Shown here: positions 27,966 through 40,049 of the stretch, piece after piece | Numbering within the stretch: position 1 is the first letter of the stretch | Layout of the letters: each line of letters begins with the position of its first letter | NCBI GenBank assembly: GCA_023382715.1 | Contig: JAHDWP010000023.1 | Coordinates: forward strand, 1-53,148 | Source of the DNA: Anaerolineae bacterium | Lineage (GTDB): Bacteria; Chloroflexota; Anaerolineae; Aggregatilineales; Aggregatilineaceae | DNA: 53,148 bases | Direction of reading: 5' to 3' | Position numbers and translations under genes: made by a program | Notes under the pieces: generated by a model | What the model was told of the DNA's origin: nothing | Databases searched by the model: none | Seen by the model: only the letters and a program-made list of their open reading frames with translations

Positions 27966-28268
27966 AATGGGCCTCTCTCCGTCTTGGGGGAGAACTGGCA
28001 CGGGCAGGAACTCGCGCGGATAGTGGGCCGGGCAAGGGTGTCCTGATCGGCGCGGAGTCCGCAGGGGGGTGTGATCACACTCCCCTGCGCTGCCGGCGCT
28101 GGCGAGCAGGCAGTACCCTGGCTAATGTCCTAAAGTGCTCCGCACCCGCCCTGGCGGGGCGTCTCGCCAACACCACCATCCTAGGGCGCGTCCCGTGTTC
28201 CGTGTTGTGCCACTCTCCCGCTGCAATCGTGTCTGAATCAATGATGGTGTGACATTGAGAAGGCGGTA
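27966..28268. other. Gene-free stretch with family B palindrome
   Basis: No gene is seen. A 30-nt near-perfect palindrome lies at 28060-28089: arms cgcaggggggtgtga and tcacactcccctgcg, one mismatch. A short GC hairpin (cgccctggcggggcg) lies near 28147-28161. Confidence 0.65.
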
Positions 28269-28622
28269 TTAGCCCAAGAGATCGCGAAAGAGCGCAGACA
28301 GGCGACCTGGCTCGAAAGGCTTGGCGAGGAAGCGGTTCGCGCCAGCGGCCAGCGCCTCTTCCTGCATATCCAGCCCGGAGGTCATGACAATGGGCAGCTT
28401 GGCGAATTGCTGCTCGGCGCGCAAGCGGGTTACGACCTCAACGCCTGCCATGTCGCTCAGGTGGTAGTCAATCAGCATCAAATCGAGCGGCTGCTCGTGA
28501 GTCAGCTTGAGCGCATCCTCGCCGCGCAGCGCCATCACCACCTCGAACCCGTCCAACTCCAGCAGCGTTTGCAGCAGCTTGGTGGTCGTCCGGTCATCGT
28601 CCACGATCAATATTCTGGGCAA
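28269..28622 (-). CDS. Stand-alone receiver-domain response regulator (CheY-like)
   Basis: A 117-residue single receiver domain: acidic pocket VDDDR (7-11), phospho-acceptor Asp52 in LMLIDYHLSD, switch residues in IVMTSG and the conserved Lys in FLAKPFEPG. There is no output domain, so it would signal by protein contact or act in a phosphorelay. No histidine kinase is adjacent, and the partner cannot be named. Confidence 0.9.
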   Translation of the reverse strand: MPRILIVDDDRTTTKLLQTLLELDGFEVVMALRGEDALKLTHEQPLDLMLIDYHLSDMAGVEVVTRLRAEQQFAKLPIVMTSGLDMQEEALAAGANRFLAKPFEPGRLSALFRDLLG

Positions 28623-28872
28623 TACAGCCTTCTTTCTTACGGATGCTGGCGCGTCTCAATTTCGTGCCAGCGGCAGGCTTCTCCCACTGGTGCATCAGGG
28701 CGGAGGCTGGTGCGCGGTTTGGCCTAGTTCGGCCCCCCGCCCCTGGCCCTTCCCCCTCCACGAGAGGGGAAGGGAGAAGAGCGCAGCCTTTAAGCCCCTC
28801 CCTCCTTGTGGGGGAGGGGTTTGGGGTGGGGGGCAGAGCGAACAGCTACCGGCGTGCTTCCGCCCACATGCT

Positions 28873-28875
<3 letters not shown>
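28623..28875. repeat. GC-rich two-hairpin repeat downstream of lon
   Basis: A full two-hairpin element (about 28728-28840; cccttccccctc...gaggggaaggg, then cccctccctccttgtgggggagggg) followed by gcgaacagctaccggcg, the tail also seen at 19870 and 24016. The tract ends in cta at 28873-28875, which is the lon stop codon. Confidence 0.8.
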
Positions 28876-31480
<2,605 letters not shown>

Positions 31481-31497
<17 letters not shown>

Positions 31498-31987
31498 AGG
31501 TTTGTTCTTCTGGTAGCGCCCCGGCTGGCGAAGCGCCGCTCTCGCCCTCATCCAGGGTGACGATCTGAATCCTCTGCGCCGGGGCCTGGGGCAGTTCCAC
31601 GCGCAGGAAGCCATCGCGATAGCTGGCCGTCACCGCGTCGCGCAGTATCGGCCAGGGCAGGCTCACTTCGGCGCGAAACTCCCCGTAGGGAATCTCCAGT
31701 TGGTGGTAGGCGCAGTCCCGGGGGGCGGCCCGCTGGCGAATGCCGCTGATGATCAGTCGCTGGCCTTGCAGCATGACGTTGAAATCGCTGTGGTGCATCC
31801 CTGCGATCTCAACCACGACGATCAGCAGGCCTTCCTGCTCGTAGACATCCGTCGGTGGACGCCAGACCGTTGCGTGGCGCACCACGACCCAGCGCCGCAC
31901 GACGCCCTCAGTTGCCGCCCGATCAGCGTGACCGACGTCAGAGGCGGGATCGTCAGGCTTGTCAAAGGACGGGATATCGTCTGGCAT
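31481..31987 (-). CDS. Small heat-shock protein, Hsp20/alpha-crystallin family
   Basis: A 168-residue chaperone that would hold unfolding proteins. The alpha-crystallin domain spans about 42-135, starting [20 protein letters not shown] and ending [10 protein letters not shown]; the N-terminal arm is short and acidic, and the C-terminal IxI-type motif may be IQIV. It overlaps lon by 17 bp on the same strand, so the two are probably translationally coupled, joining a holdase with the protease that clears its clients. Heat-shock control is likely, but I see no CIRCE or HAIR element upstream. Confidence 0.88.
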
Positions 31988-32346
31988 GGGCGCTCCAACC
32001 CGTGCGTCCGGCAGCTTGCATCATTGCGTCGGACGTCTGTGGCTTGCGGCGATGATACCACAGCCCTGCACGAGCCTCAATAAGAGAAACAGTAGAATGG
32101 CCGGGCCGGTAGAACGGGGATGCGGCCAGGCTCAGACATCAGACTTCCGAAGTTTTCGGGAACTTCGGAAGCCTGGTGCGGCAACAGGCCCTTCCCTCTA
32201 GCCGCCTCTCGCAGGGGCGTATTGCACAATACGCCCCTGCGAAAAACACTTCGCCAGCGATCTCCCTGGTGAAAGAAGGGCCGGGGATGGCGGAGCAGAT
32301 ACACTCCAGGATGTGGGCGATGTTTGGCCGCGCGTGGAGTGGGGAT
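31988..32346. repeat. Intergenic region with two palindrome families
   Basis: No gene is seen. A family A copy at 32140-32175 has arms cagacttccgaagtt / aacttcggaagcctg with one mismatch; a perfect family B copy at 32210-32241 has arms cgcaggggcgtattg / caatacgcccctgcg around ca. They are 34 nt apart. Confidence 0.8.
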
Positions 32347-32745
32347 CTAACCGCGCAGCGACTCCCCCTCGATCACCGAGGTGTACACGTCGAAGGTGGG
32401 CGGATTTTCCAGGTGCTTCTTGACCGCGCACAACTGCGCCGAGCGAATCACGGCGTCCTTGTACTGCTCCGGGAAGTCGGGCGGAAGCTGAATGTCCAGC
32501 TCGATCCGCTCGATCAGGCGCGTGAGCGGGCTGGTGTGCATCCGCTGGACGATGCGCAGCCCGTCGGTGGGCAGGCCGCGCTGCTGGCAGAAGCTGAGCA
32601 CGTAGATGCCCGCGCAGGTGCCGATTGACGCCAGAAACAGGCCGAAGGGGGCCGGGGCCGAGCCGTCCTGGTTGGTGGGGATGACCATGTCACCCGCTAC
32701 CGCGTCCACGCGCAGGCCGCCGGGGAAGACGATTTCCATTTCCAT
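32347..32745 (-). CDS. OsmC-like family protein
   Basis: A 132-residue protein of the OsmC/YhfA group, whose best-studied members reduce organic hydroperoxides with two cysteines. Cysteines lie in SIGTCAGIYVLSFCQQRG and in AQLCAVKKHLEN, consistent with the family's Cys pair at the dimer interface. The N-terminal strands (MEMEIVFPGGLRVDA) and the PAPFGLFLASIG helix start are typical. The start at 32745 follows AAAGGA; the ORF extends ten codons further upstream. It stands alone. Confidence 0.85.
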   Translation of the reverse strand: MEMEIVFPGGLRVDAVAGDMVIPTNQDGSAPAPFGLFLASIGTCAGIYVLSFCQQRGLPTDGLRIVQRMHTSPLTRLIERIELDIQLPPDFPEQYKDAVIRSAQLCAVKKHLENPPTFDVYTSVIEGESLRG

Positions 32746-33114
32746 GAGTTGGTGTTCCTTTTGCTTCAATGCCATTGAGCGAAGCCATCGTTAACTAGGG
32801 CGTTAGATGCAGGAGCGCCGCAAAGGATGCATCCGGGCAGAGCGGGTTTTGGTGGGCGGGCGTGTAATGTGAGTCAAGGGGCGCACGGCAGTCCGGGTCC
32901 ATGAACAACCTGTCGGCAGGGGAAGCCCAGAGACTATTCGAGAAGCTGTTTCCCCCTCACCCCAAACCCCTCCCCCACAAGGAGGGAGGGGCTGAAGGTC
33001 TGCGCTCTTCTCCCTTCCCCCTCGTGGGGGAAGGGCCGGGGATGAGGGGGCAAAGGCAGGCCGGGGACGGGGGCCTTCCACAACAGCCGGGCAACACCCC
33101 GCAGCCGAGCAGGT
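32746..33114. repeat. GC-rich two-hairpin repeat upstream of frr
   Basis: No gene is seen. Positions about 32940-33052 hold a full two-hairpin element almost identical to 15786-15890, including the flank gagaagctgtttccccctc. The part before 32940 shows nothing recognisable. Confidence 0.75.
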
Positions 33115-33143
33115 TTGACAAGGGCGGCTGAATAGGCGACAAT
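33115..33143 (+). promoter_or_regulatory. Promoter of frr-uppS-cdsA
   Basis: A perfect TTGACA (33115-33120), 17-bp spacer, then GACAAT (33138-33143), 56 nt before the frr start. Confidence 0.65.
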
Positions 33144-33199
33144 TTCTGCGCATTCGCACATGGTATCCGGTGAATGGCCGCCTCAGCGGAGCGTGACGC

Positions 33200-33757
33200 A
33201 TGATAAAAGACGTTTTGAAGGACGCCGAGGAGCGCATGAAAAGCGCTGTTGCCGTGCTCGAAGAGGACTTGCGAGGGATGCGCACAGGCCGCGCTTCGAC
33301 CGGCCTCGTCGAGAAGCTGGGCGTAGACTACTACGGCACCGAGACCCCTCTTTACCAGCTTGCGACGATCTCTGTCCCCGAAGCGCAGATGATCATGATC
33401 CGCCCGTTCGACAAGACCTCGCTCAAGACCATCGAGCGCGCCATTCTCGCCTCCGAGCTGGGGCTGACGCCCAACAACGATGGGACGGTCATTCGCCTGA
33501 ACATCCCAACCCTCACCCAGGAGCGGCGCGTTGAGCTGCAGAAGATCGTCGGGCGGCGCGCCGAAGAGGCGCGCGTCGCCGTGCGCAACGTGCGGCGCAG
33601 CGCCATTGACGACCTGCGCGAGTTCGAGAAGGAAAAGCTGATCTCCGAGGACGAGAACAAGCGCGGCCAGGACGAGATTCAGAAGCTGACCGACAGATAC
33701 ATTCACCTCATCGAAGAGGCGGGCAAGCGCAAAGAAGCCGAGATCATGGAATTGTAG
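33200..33757 (+). CDS. frr: Ribosome recycling factor
   Basis: Splits post-termination ribosomes with EF-G. The 185-residue length and sequence match throughout: an N-terminal helix with [10 protein letters not shown], the beta-rich domain around [18 protein letters not shown] and [19 protein letters not shown], and the long C-terminal helices ending in [21 protein letters not shown]-type sequence. It begins the frr-uppS-cdsA cluster; the customary pyrH neighbour is absent and a repeat lies upstream, so this operon has its own promoter. Confidence 0.97.
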   Translation: MIKDVLKDAEERMKSAVAVLEEDLRGMRTGRASTGLVEKLGVDYYGTETPLYQLATISVPEAQMIMIRPFDKTSLKTIERAILASELGLTPNNDGTVIRLNIPTLTQERRVELQKIVGRRAEEARVAVRNVRRSAIDDLREFEKEKLISEDENKRGQDEIQKLTDRYIHLIEEAGKRKEAEIMEL

Positions 33758-33888
33758 CCCGCGACGAGGCCGATCTCTGCCTGTGATGATAAAGAGGCGC
33801 TGGGGCCGCGTAGCGGCCCGCCCATGCGCCCCCGGTGCCCGCATCCTTCCCACAGCCGGGATAACGTAGCGTGGAGCAGCGAACGCAC

Positions 33889-34611
33889 ATGACAGACCAG
33901 GCGTTGACCCTGCCCGACCAGGTGCCCTATCACCTGGCGATCATCATGGATGGCAATGGGCGTTGGGCCAAAGCGCGCGGCTTGCCCCGTCTGGCTGGTC
34001 ACCGGGCGGGCGTGGAGAACCTGCGGCGCATTCTGCGCGCGTGCAGCGAGTTCGGGATCAAAATCCTGACCATCTACGCCTTCTCCACCGAGAACTGGGG
34101 GCGGCCCGAAGCCGAGGTGCGCGGGCTGATGAACATCCTGGAGACGGTCATCAACCGCGAGCTGAAGCAGCTTCATGCGAACGGCGTGCAACTTCGTCAC
34201 ATCGGCGAGCTGGAAGGGCTGTCGCCGGCGCTGCAGGACAAGGTGCGCCAGGCCATCATCCTCACGCGCAACAACGACCAGCTCATCCTCAACATTGCCT
34301 TCAACTATGGCGGGCGGCAGGACCTGCTCCAGGCTTTCCGGCGCATCGTCGCCGATGGCGTCCCGCTCGACCAGATTGACGAGATGCTGATCAACTACTA
34401 CCTGTACACCGCCGGACAGCCCGACCCAGACCTGGTGATCCGCACGGCGGGCGAGATGCGCCTGAGCAACTTCTTGCTGTGGCAGGCGTCCTACGCCGAG
34501 TACTACGCCACGCCGACCTACTGGCCAGACTTCGACCGCAACGAGCTGCTCAAGGCGCTGGTCTACTTCGCGCGGCGCGAGCGGCGCTTTGGGCTGGTCC
34601 CCCAGTCATAG
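33889..34611 (+). CDS. uppS: Isoprenyl transferase (undecaprenyl diphosphate synthase family)
   Basis: Condenses isopentenyl diphosphate with farnesyl diphosphate to make the cis-polyprenyl carrier used for peptidoglycan and polysaccharides. In the 240-residue protein Asp21 of [14 protein letters not shown] binds the substrate diphosphate, followed by [12 protein letters not shown], the FSTENWGRP motif and the C-terminal [19 protein letters not shown] and [10 protein letters not shown] blocks. ATG 33889 is chosen; the ORF opens with GTG at 33871 and its Shine-Dalgarno is weak. The gap to frr is about 130 bp and to cdsA 38 bp. The sugar-phosphate transferase at 38619 would use this lipid. Confidence 0.95.
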   Translation: MTDQALTLPDQVPYHLAIIMDGNGRWAKARGLPRLAGHRAGVENLRRILRACSEFGIKILTIYAFSTENWGRPEAEVRGLMNILETVINRELKQLHANGVQLRHIGELEGLSPALQDKVRQAIILTRNNDQLILNIAFNYGGRQDLLQAFRRIVADGVPLDQIDEMLINYYLYTAGQPDPDLVIRTAGEMRLSNFLLWQASYAEYYATPTYWPDFDRNELLKALVYFARRERRFGLVPQS

Positions 34612-34649
34612 GCGAAGCGCCCTCTCTCACTCTCCTGCCGAGGAACCCC

Positions 34650-35453
34650 ATGCTGAAGACGCGCGTGCTCACTGCTGTGGTGGCGCTGCCCATTCTGATC
34701 GCTGTCGTGCTGGTGGGTGGCTGGCTGTTCGCGGCGCTGGTCGTGGCGGCGCTGGTGCTGGGCGGGCTGGAATACGCTCACCTGCTGCGCCAGGGCGGAT
34801 ACAAGATTCCGGCCTGGCTGGTGCTGGCGCTGATCCTGCTGCTGGCGGGCGCAACGTGGTTTGAGCACGACGACTGGCGCGCGCCGGGCGTTGCCGCGCT
34901 CTTGATCGCCGGCGCGTTCTACGCCATCTGGGGCATGGAGCATGGGCAGCCCAGCCCCGTGCTGGCGCTGGCGCTGGCTGTGTTCGGGGGACTCTATGTG
35001 GGCTGGCTGGGCAGCTACCTGCTGGCCGTGCGCGACCTGCAGGAAGGGGCCTATCTGCTGCTGATGCTCTACGGCTGCGTCGCTTTCTCGGACAGCGCGG
35101 CCTATTTCGTGGGGCGGCGCTGGGGCCGGCACAAGATGTCGCCGCGCGTCAGCCCCAAGAAGACCTGGGAAGGCTACTTCGGCAGCGTCATCGGCGGGGC
35201 GATCTTCGGCGCGCTGGCCGGCGGGCTGCCGGACACGGACGTGCTCACCTGGGGGCATGGGGCGCTGATCGGCCTGCTGATTGGCACGCTGGGCACCGTC
35301 GGCGACCTGGCGATCTCGGCGATCAAGCGCCAGGTGGGGGCCAAAGACTCCAGCCACCTCATCCCCGGTCACGGCGGCATCCTTGACCGCACGGACTCAG
35401 TGCTGGTTTCCGTCGCCATCGGCTACTATTATCTTGTTTGGTTTGTCTTTTAG
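34650..35453 (+). CDS. cdsA: Phosphatidate cytidylyltransferase
   Basis: Makes CDP-diacylglycerol from phosphatidate and CTP in the membrane for phospholipid synthesis. The 267-residue protein has about seven hydrophobic segments and the family signature near the C-terminus, SAIKRQ followed by KDSSHLIPGHGGILDRTD. VSPKKTWEG is also typical. GAGGA precedes ATG 34650 by 5 nt; the longer upstream frame runs antiparallel to no domain and is rejected. It is the last gene of the frr-uppS-cdsA cluster; a promoter-like TTGTTT-N18-TATAAT lies over its last codons. Confidence 0.95.
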   Translation: MLKTRVLTAVVALPILIAVVLVGGWLFAALVVAALVLGGLEYAHLLRQGGYKIPAWLVLALILLLAGATWFEHDDWRAPGVAALLIAGAFYAIWGMEHGQPSPVLALALAVFGGLYVGWLGSYLLAVRDLQEGAYLLLMLYGCVAFSDSAAYFVGRRWGRHKMSPRVSPKKTWEGYFGSVIGGAIFGALAGGLPDTDVLTWGHGALIGLLIGTLGTVGDLAISAIKRQVGAKDSSHLIPGHGGILDRTDSVLVSVAIGYYYLVWFVF

Positions 35454-35463
35454 GGCGTATAAT
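35434..35463 (+). promoter_or_regulatory. Upstream promoter in the cdsA-rho gap (P1)
   Basis: TTGTTT (35434-35439), 18-bp spacer, perfect TATAAT (35458-35463), overlapping the end of cdsA. It would give rho a leader of about 430 nt. Confidence 0.5.
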
Positions 35464-35639
35464 AGAGAGCGAACGGGGTGCATTGCATCGTCGGGGCAAG
35501 GGGATCGCCGCAGAGGTGCTGAGAGCGCAGAGAAAGGGCAGGATGGAGAAGGACTAGCGCCTTCTCCGCGCCCTGTGTGCCTCTGCGACTCAGCGATTTT
35601 GCCCCCTGTCGTGAAATGTTCCCCGCAGAACGCGAGAGT
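35464..35639. repeat. Long imperfect inverted repeat in the distal rho leader
   Basis: Gene-free. The half gcagaggtgctgagagcgc...ggagaagg (about 35509-35553) faces ccttctcc...gcctctgcgactcagc (about 35561-35604). The ggagaagg/ccttctcc core is a perfect stem. Confidence 0.6.
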
Positions 35640-35668
35640 TTGACCGGGGGCCTGCGCTGTGCTATATT
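35640..35668 (+). promoter_or_regulatory. Main rho promoter (P2)
   Basis: TTGACC (35640-35645), exactly 17 bp, TATATT (35663-35668). This is the best -35/-10 match in the gap and leaves a leader of about 225 nt with no gene-like content. Rho is autoregulated through its leader in other bacteria, so the long leader may matter. Confidence 0.7.
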
Positions 35669-35898
35669 TGCAGTTGCTCACTGTTCCATTGCATTTTACT
35701 CCTTGATTTGCGTGCCCACAGCTCGCGCTATTCCTGTCCTCAGGTGCCCTTGATGATGTCCTATGCGCGGCGGTCGTCGTGAACACGGCTTGCGCGCCCA
35801 GATTGATCTGTTGCCTGCGCATCAACACGATGGCGTGGGCAGTGCATCACCACGACGCCTGGCGTCGCTAGGTTATCCTCGCTCGGAGATCCCGGAAC

Positions 35899-37161
35899 AT
35901 GGATATTGCAGAACTCGAAACTCAAACGCTGCACGACCTGCGCGAGCTGGCGCGCGAGGCCGATATTGCGGGGTTCAGCCGCCTCAAGAAACAGGACCTC
36001 ATCCTGCGGCTGCTGCGCGACAAGGCCGAGCGGCAGGGGCATCAACTGCGCGGAGGTATTCTCGAAATCATTGACGATGGCATCGGCTTCCTGCGCTCGG
36101 ACCATTACCTGCCCGGCCCCGACGATATATATGTCAGCCAGACGCAGATTCGCCGGTTCGGGCTGCGCACGGGCGACATGGTGATCGGCCAGGTGCGCCC
36201 GCCGAAGGACTCAGAGAAATACTTCGGCCTGCTGCGCGTGGAAGCCGTCAACGGGCTGGACCCCGAACAGGCCAAGCGTCGTCCCCGCTTCGACGACCTG
36301 ACCGCCATCTTCCCCGAAGAACGCTACAACCTGGAGACCAACTCGCGCATTCTCTCCACGCGCCTGCTCAACCTGATCGCCCCCATTGGGCGCGGGCAGC
36401 GCGGCCTGATCGTCAGCCCGCCCAAAGCCGGCAAGACGACCGTGCTCAAGGAAGTGGCCAACGCGATCAGCGAGAATTACCCGGAAGTGCACCTGATGGT
36501 CGTGCTGATCGGCGAGCGCCCGGAAGAAGTCACCGACATGGATCGCTCGGTGGACGCCGAGGTGATCAGCAGCACCTTTGACGAGCCGGTGTCGTACCAT
36601 GTGCGCGTGGCGGAGATGGCCCTGGAGCGCGCCAAGCGCCTGGTCGAGTCCGGGCAGCATGTCGCCATCCTGCTGGACAGCATCACCCGCCTGGCCCGCG
36701 CCTACAACCTGGTCGTGCCGCCCAGCGGGCGCACGCTGACCGGCGGCCTCGATCCGTCGGCGCTCTACCCGCCCAAGCGCTTCTTCGGCGCGGCGCGCAA
36801 CGTCGAAGAGGGCGGCAGCCTGACCATTGTGGCCACCTGCCTGGTCAAGACCGGCAGCCGCATGGACGATGTGATCTACGAGGAGTTCAAGGGCACGGGC
36901 AACATGGAGTTGCACCTCTCGCGCGAGCTGCAGGAGCGGCGCATCTTCCCCGCCTTCGACATCATGCAGTCCTCGACGCGACGCGAAGAGCTGTTGCTCG
37001 GCCCGGACATCCTGCAGCGCGTGTGGACGATGCGCCGCATGTTGGTGCAGATGACGCAGCCCCCGGCCAACTACGACATGGTCGCCGCGACCGAGGCGCT
37101 GATCAACCAGATGCGCCACACCGACTCCAACGAGGATTTCCTGGACACGCTGACGCGCTAG
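35899..37161 (+). CDS. rho: Transcription termination factor Rho
   Basis: Hexameric RNA helicase that ends transcription. The 420-residue length is close to E. coli Rho, with no insertion domain. The N-terminal helical part (1-50) precedes the cold-shock-like RNA-binding fold ([18 protein letters not shown]), then Walker [10 protein letters not shown], Walker [17 protein letters not shown], the Q-loop region [13 protein letters not shown] and R-loop [10 protein letters not shown] with [16 protein letters not shown] precedes ATG 35899. It is monocistronic, with a terminator at 37186. Confidence 0.97.
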   Translation: MDIAELETQTLHDLRELAREADIAGFSRLKKQDLILRLLRDKAERQGHQLRGGILEIIDDGIGFLRSDHYLPGPDDIYVSQTQIRRFGLRTGDMVIGQVRPPKDSEKYFGLLRVEAVNGLDPEQAKRRPRFDDLTAIFPEERYNLETNSRILSTRLLNLIAPIGRGQRGLIVSPPKAGKTTVLKEVANAISENYPEVHLMVVLIGERPEEVTDMDRSVDAEVISSTFDEPVSYHVRVAEMALERAKRLVESGQHVAILLDSITRLARAYNLVVPPSGRTLTGGLDPSALYPPKRFFGAARNVEEGGSLTIVATCLVKTGSRMDDVIYEEFKGTGNMELHLSRELQERRIFPAFDIMQSSTRREELLLGPDILQRVWTMRRMLVQMTQPPANYDMVAATEALINQMRHTDSNEDFLDTLTR

Positions 37162-37185
37162 GCGCGCCGAGTGCCTGGTAGAATG

Positions 37186-37221
37186 CGGGCGGCCTGTGCA
37201 CATTGCACGGGCCGCCCGTTT
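37186..37221 (+). terminator. Terminator of rho
   Basis: A GC-rich stem of about 15 bp (left arm from 37186 with cgggcggcc, right arm ggccgcccg ending about 37219), one mismatch, followed by gtttgcg; only a short T-run. Confidence 0.65.
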
Positions 37222-37292
37222 GCGTTGAGGCGGCGGCGCGCCCCGCCCAGCGAATCCGGGTTTGCTGAGGGCGAGAGAGAAGAGCATTGCAG

Positions 37293-37359
37293 AGTGCGGA
37301 TTGCGAATTTGAGGGCTTGGATTTCAATCCGCAATCCGCAATCCGCAATTCGCAATCCC
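37293..37359. repeat. Inverted heptamer repeat (GCGGATT / CCGCAAT)
   Basis: gcggattgcgaatt (37297-37310) faces aatccgcaatccgcaatccg and following units (37326-37355) in opposite orientation. Same unit as 7771-7808 and 25112-25174. Confidence 0.8.
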
Positions 37360-37401
37360 TCGAAGACTCCCACCCGTGCAGGGGCGCTACCTGGCTGCGT
37401 C

Positions 37402-38604
37402 TCACTCGGCCAGCAGCAGGCGCGCCGCCAGCCCGGCGTAGACGTGCGCCGCCGTGCGCAGGTCTTCCAGGCGCACGGCTTCGCGCGGCGTGTGCGCCAG
37501 GTCGGGATCGCCCGGCCCGAAGCCGACGGTGGGGATACCCGCCTGGCCCATCGTGTACACGCCATCCGTCGAGAATGGCCAGTGCCCGATCGTCGGCGCG
37601 CCCCCGCGCACGACCTGAATCGTCTGCTGGAGCGCTTCCACCAGCGGGTGTGCCCGGTCGAGCACCCAGGCCGGATGCGCTTCCTGCGCGGTGCGCACCA
37701 GCCCCGTGTACGATGGCTCGTCGTAGGTGGTGATCTGCAGAGTGGCGGGAATGTCCTCGCGGCTGATCAGGCTTTCCAGTTGGGCGCGCGCGCCCAGCAC
37801 TGTCTCGCCCAACGTCAGGCGGCGGTCGAGATAGACCTTGCACAGGTCAGGGATGGCGTTGAGGCTCGACCCCTGGCTGTGAATGGCCGTCACCGCAATG
37901 GTGCCCGGCCCCAGGAACGGGTCTTTGGGCAGCGAGTCGGCCAGCAGTTGGGCGGCGAAGATGAGGCGCGCCGCCGCGTAGATGGCGTTCTGGCCAAGCT
38001 GGGGCTGGCTGCCGTGTGACGAGCGGCCCGTCACCGCCACCTTGAACATGACCCGCCCGCGCTGTCCCCGGCTGATCTGCAGGTCGGTCGGCTCGCCGAG
38101 CAGCACGTAGTCCGGGCGGATGCCGTCTTCCTCGATCACATAGCGGATCGCCAGGCCCTCGCACGGCTCTTCCTGCACCACAAAAGCCAGCACCAGCCGG
38201 CCCTGGAGCCGGTCTTGCCAGGGCAGCAGTTGCCGCGCGCCGTAGATCATGCTGGCCAGCGCGCTCTTCATGTCCACCGCGCCCAGGCCGTGCAGCGCGC
38301 CATCGGCGATCACCCCGTCATAGGGCGGATGCGGCCAGGAGTCCAGCGTGCCGGGCGCGACGGTGTCCAGGTGCGCGTCGTAGAGCAGGGTGGGGCCGTC
38401 GCCCGTGCCCAGCGTGGCGATCACGCTGCCCATCGCGTTGACGCGCACGTCGGCGAAGCCCAGGGCGCGCAGATGCTCAACCACCAGCGCGGCGGCGGCG
38501 TCTTCGTGGGCCGAGACGCTGGGCGTCTGCACCAGGCGCTGTGCGAAACGGTATAGCTCCTGCGCCGTCGTCCATTCCAGTTCCAGGCCGCGGGTTATGG
38601 CCAT
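37402..38604 (-). CDS. M20 family metallohydrolase (ArgE/DapE/YgeY-like)
   Basis: A 400-residue di-zinc hydrolase. Motifs: DAHLDTV (first ligand His and Asp), GAVDMKS (bridging Asp), QEEPCEG (catalytic and metal Glu) and GEPTDL, with the dimerisation domain in between (GRSSHGSQPQ). The pattern is nearest to the YgeY/ArgE/DapE branch, which cleaves N-acyl amino acids or related amides. ATG 38604 is chosen; the ORF continues upstream into the sugar transferase gene and its Shine-Dalgarno is weak. It begins 14 bp after the sugar transferase stop, so it shares that operon, an odd pairing. Confidence 0.85.
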   Translation of the reverse strand: MAITRGLELEWTTAQELYRFAQRLVQTPSVSAHEDAAAALVVEHLRALGFADVRVNAMGSVIATLGTGDGPTLLYDAHLDTVAPGTLDSWPHPPYDGVIADGALHGLGAVDMKSALASMIYGARQLLPWQDRLQGRLVLAFVVQEEPCEGLAIRYVIEEDGIRPDYVLLGEPTDLQISRGQRGRVMFKVAVTGRSSHGSQPQLGQNAIYAAARLIFAAQLLADSLPKDPFLGPGTIAVTAIHSQGSSLNAIPDLCKVYLDRRLTLGETVLGARAQLESLISREDIPATLQITTYDEPSYTGLVRTAQEAHPAWVLDRAHPLVEALQQTIQVVRGGAPTIGHWPFSTDGVYTMGQAGIPTVGFGPGDPDLAHTPREAVRLEDLRTAAHVYAGLAARLLLAE

Positions 38605-38618
38605 GTGGCTATTCAAGG

Positions 38619-40049
38619 CTACGAAGCTCCATGAGCGAAAAGGACCATCGGAATGGTGCGCAGGATGATCTGCAAGTCCAGGCCCAGCGACCAATTCTCG
38701 ATGTAGTAAATATCCAGCAGGCACATTTCCTCAAAGGGCACTTCGCTGCGCCCGCTGACTTGCCACAGGCCGGTCAGGCCGGGCAGCACGCGCAGCCGCT
38801 GCAAGTGCCACGTCTCATAGAGGGCCACTTCGTCCGGGGTGGCGGGGCGCGGCCCCACCCAGCTCATGTCGCCGCGCAGGATATTCCAGATTTGCGGCAC
38901 TTCGTCCAGGCTGAAGCGGCGAATCCAGCGACCTACGCGCGTGATACGCGGGTCATTGGCCAGCTTGGGATGGCGCGGGTCTTCGCCGGTGCGCCGGATC
39001 AGATCGGCGTGCATTTTCTCGGCATTGACGACCATCGAGCGGAACTTGTACACCTTGAAGCGCCTGCCTTCCAGCCCGACGCGCTCCTGGGCGAAGAAGA
39101 TCGGCCCTGGCGTGTCGAGGCGGATGGCGAGGGCGATGATCAGCGTGATCAGGGCGCAGAGCGGCAGGGCGATCAGCGCCAGGGCAGCGTCCACCGCGCG
39201 TTTGGTGATGCGGCTGCTCGTGTTGAAGCGCGCGTCCCCGTTGAGGCCCAGCATGGGAATGCCGCCCAGCATCTCGACCTGCACCTGGCTGAGGCTCAGC
39301 TCGAACAGATCGGGGACAGTGCGCACCTTGACGTTCTGGCGCTCGCACTCGCGCACCACCGCCAGAATCTGGCGCTGGACGTGCCAGGGCAGGGTGATGA
39401 TCACCAGGTCCACCCGGTGCTCGTCAATCAGGCGCGGCAGGTTGTCAATCTCGCCCAGCGCGGGCACGCGCCCCAGGTCGCTGGCCCCGCGCGCCGGGTC
39501 GTCATCCACGAAGCCGATCACCTTGTAGCCCAGGTCGGGCCGGGCGACGAGCGTTTGCAGCACAGACAGCCCCACGCTGCCCGCGCCGACGATCAGCACG
39601 CGCTCAACGCCGATGCCGCGCTTGCGCAGGTTGTTGCGCAGGATGCGCAGCGCCAGCCGCCACAGGCCCAGCAGCAGCACGGCCAGCGCCGCCGCCTGGA
39701 TGATCAACAGGCGGGAGAAGACCAGCGGGCGCAGCAGGAAGCTGAGGGCCATGACGATGACCGCCGCGCTCATCGCCCCGTTGGTGATGGCGAAGACCTC
39801 GTCCCACCAGGTGCGCCCGCGCCGCTCGCGGTACAGGCGCGCGCCCTGGTTGAAGACCAGCATCAGGGCGGCGAAGATGAGGGCGTAGGGCCAATAGGGG
39901 GCGAAGGGCGCGGCATTGGCTTCGTCCACCGGCTGGAGGAACTGCATCTCGTAGCGCAGGTAGTACGAGAACAGGAACGCCGCCATCACCAGCAGCAAAT
40001 CACCGGTGGGCAGCAGCCAGCGCGGCCATTTGAAAGGTGTCTCGTCCAT
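38619..40049 (-). CDS. Polyprenyl-phosphate sugar-1-phosphate transferase
   Basis: Starts lipid-linked polysaccharide assembly by moving a sugar phosphate to undecaprenyl phosphate. The 476-residue protein has four N-terminal helices (about 10-130), a Rossmann-like CoA-binding-type domain (VLIVGAGSVGLSVLQTL, 145-250), one more helix near 280-305 and the C-terminal catalytic domain with FKVYKFRSMVVNAE, SLDEVPQIWNIL, DMSWVGPRP and LPGLTGLWQVSGRS. This layout matches WcaJ/WbaP-type enzymes. It probably starts an operon with the M20 hydrolase; the glycosyltransferase upstream is on the same strand. Confidence 0.93.
   Translation of the reverse strand: MDETPFKWPRWLLPTGDLLLVMAAFLFSYYLRYEMQFLQPVDEANAAPFAPYWPYALIFAALMLVFNQGARLYRERRGRTWWDEVFAITNGAMSAAVIVMALSFLLRPLVFSRLLIIQAAALAVLLLGLWRLALRILRNNLRKRGIGVERVLIVGAGSVGLSVLQTLVARPDLGYKVIGFVDDDPARGASDLGRVPALGEIDNLPRLIDEHRVDLVIITLPWHVQRQILAVVRECERQNVKVRTVPDLFELSLSQVQVEMLGGIPMLGLNGDARFNTSSRITKRAVDAALALIALPLCALITLIIALAIRLDTPGPIFFAQERVGLEGRRFKVYKFRSMVVNAEKMHADLIRRTGEDPRHPKLANDPRITRVGRWIRRFSLDEVPQIWNILRGDMSWVGPRPATPDEVALYETWHLQRLRVLPGLTGLWQVSGRSEVPFEEMCLLDIYYIENWSLGLDLQIILRTIPMVLFAHGAS

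Noticed and set aside
31988-32139. CIRCE or HAIR heat-shock operator upstream of hsp20-lon
   Set aside because: The inverted repeats present match the dispersed palindrome families, not CIRCE or HspR sites.
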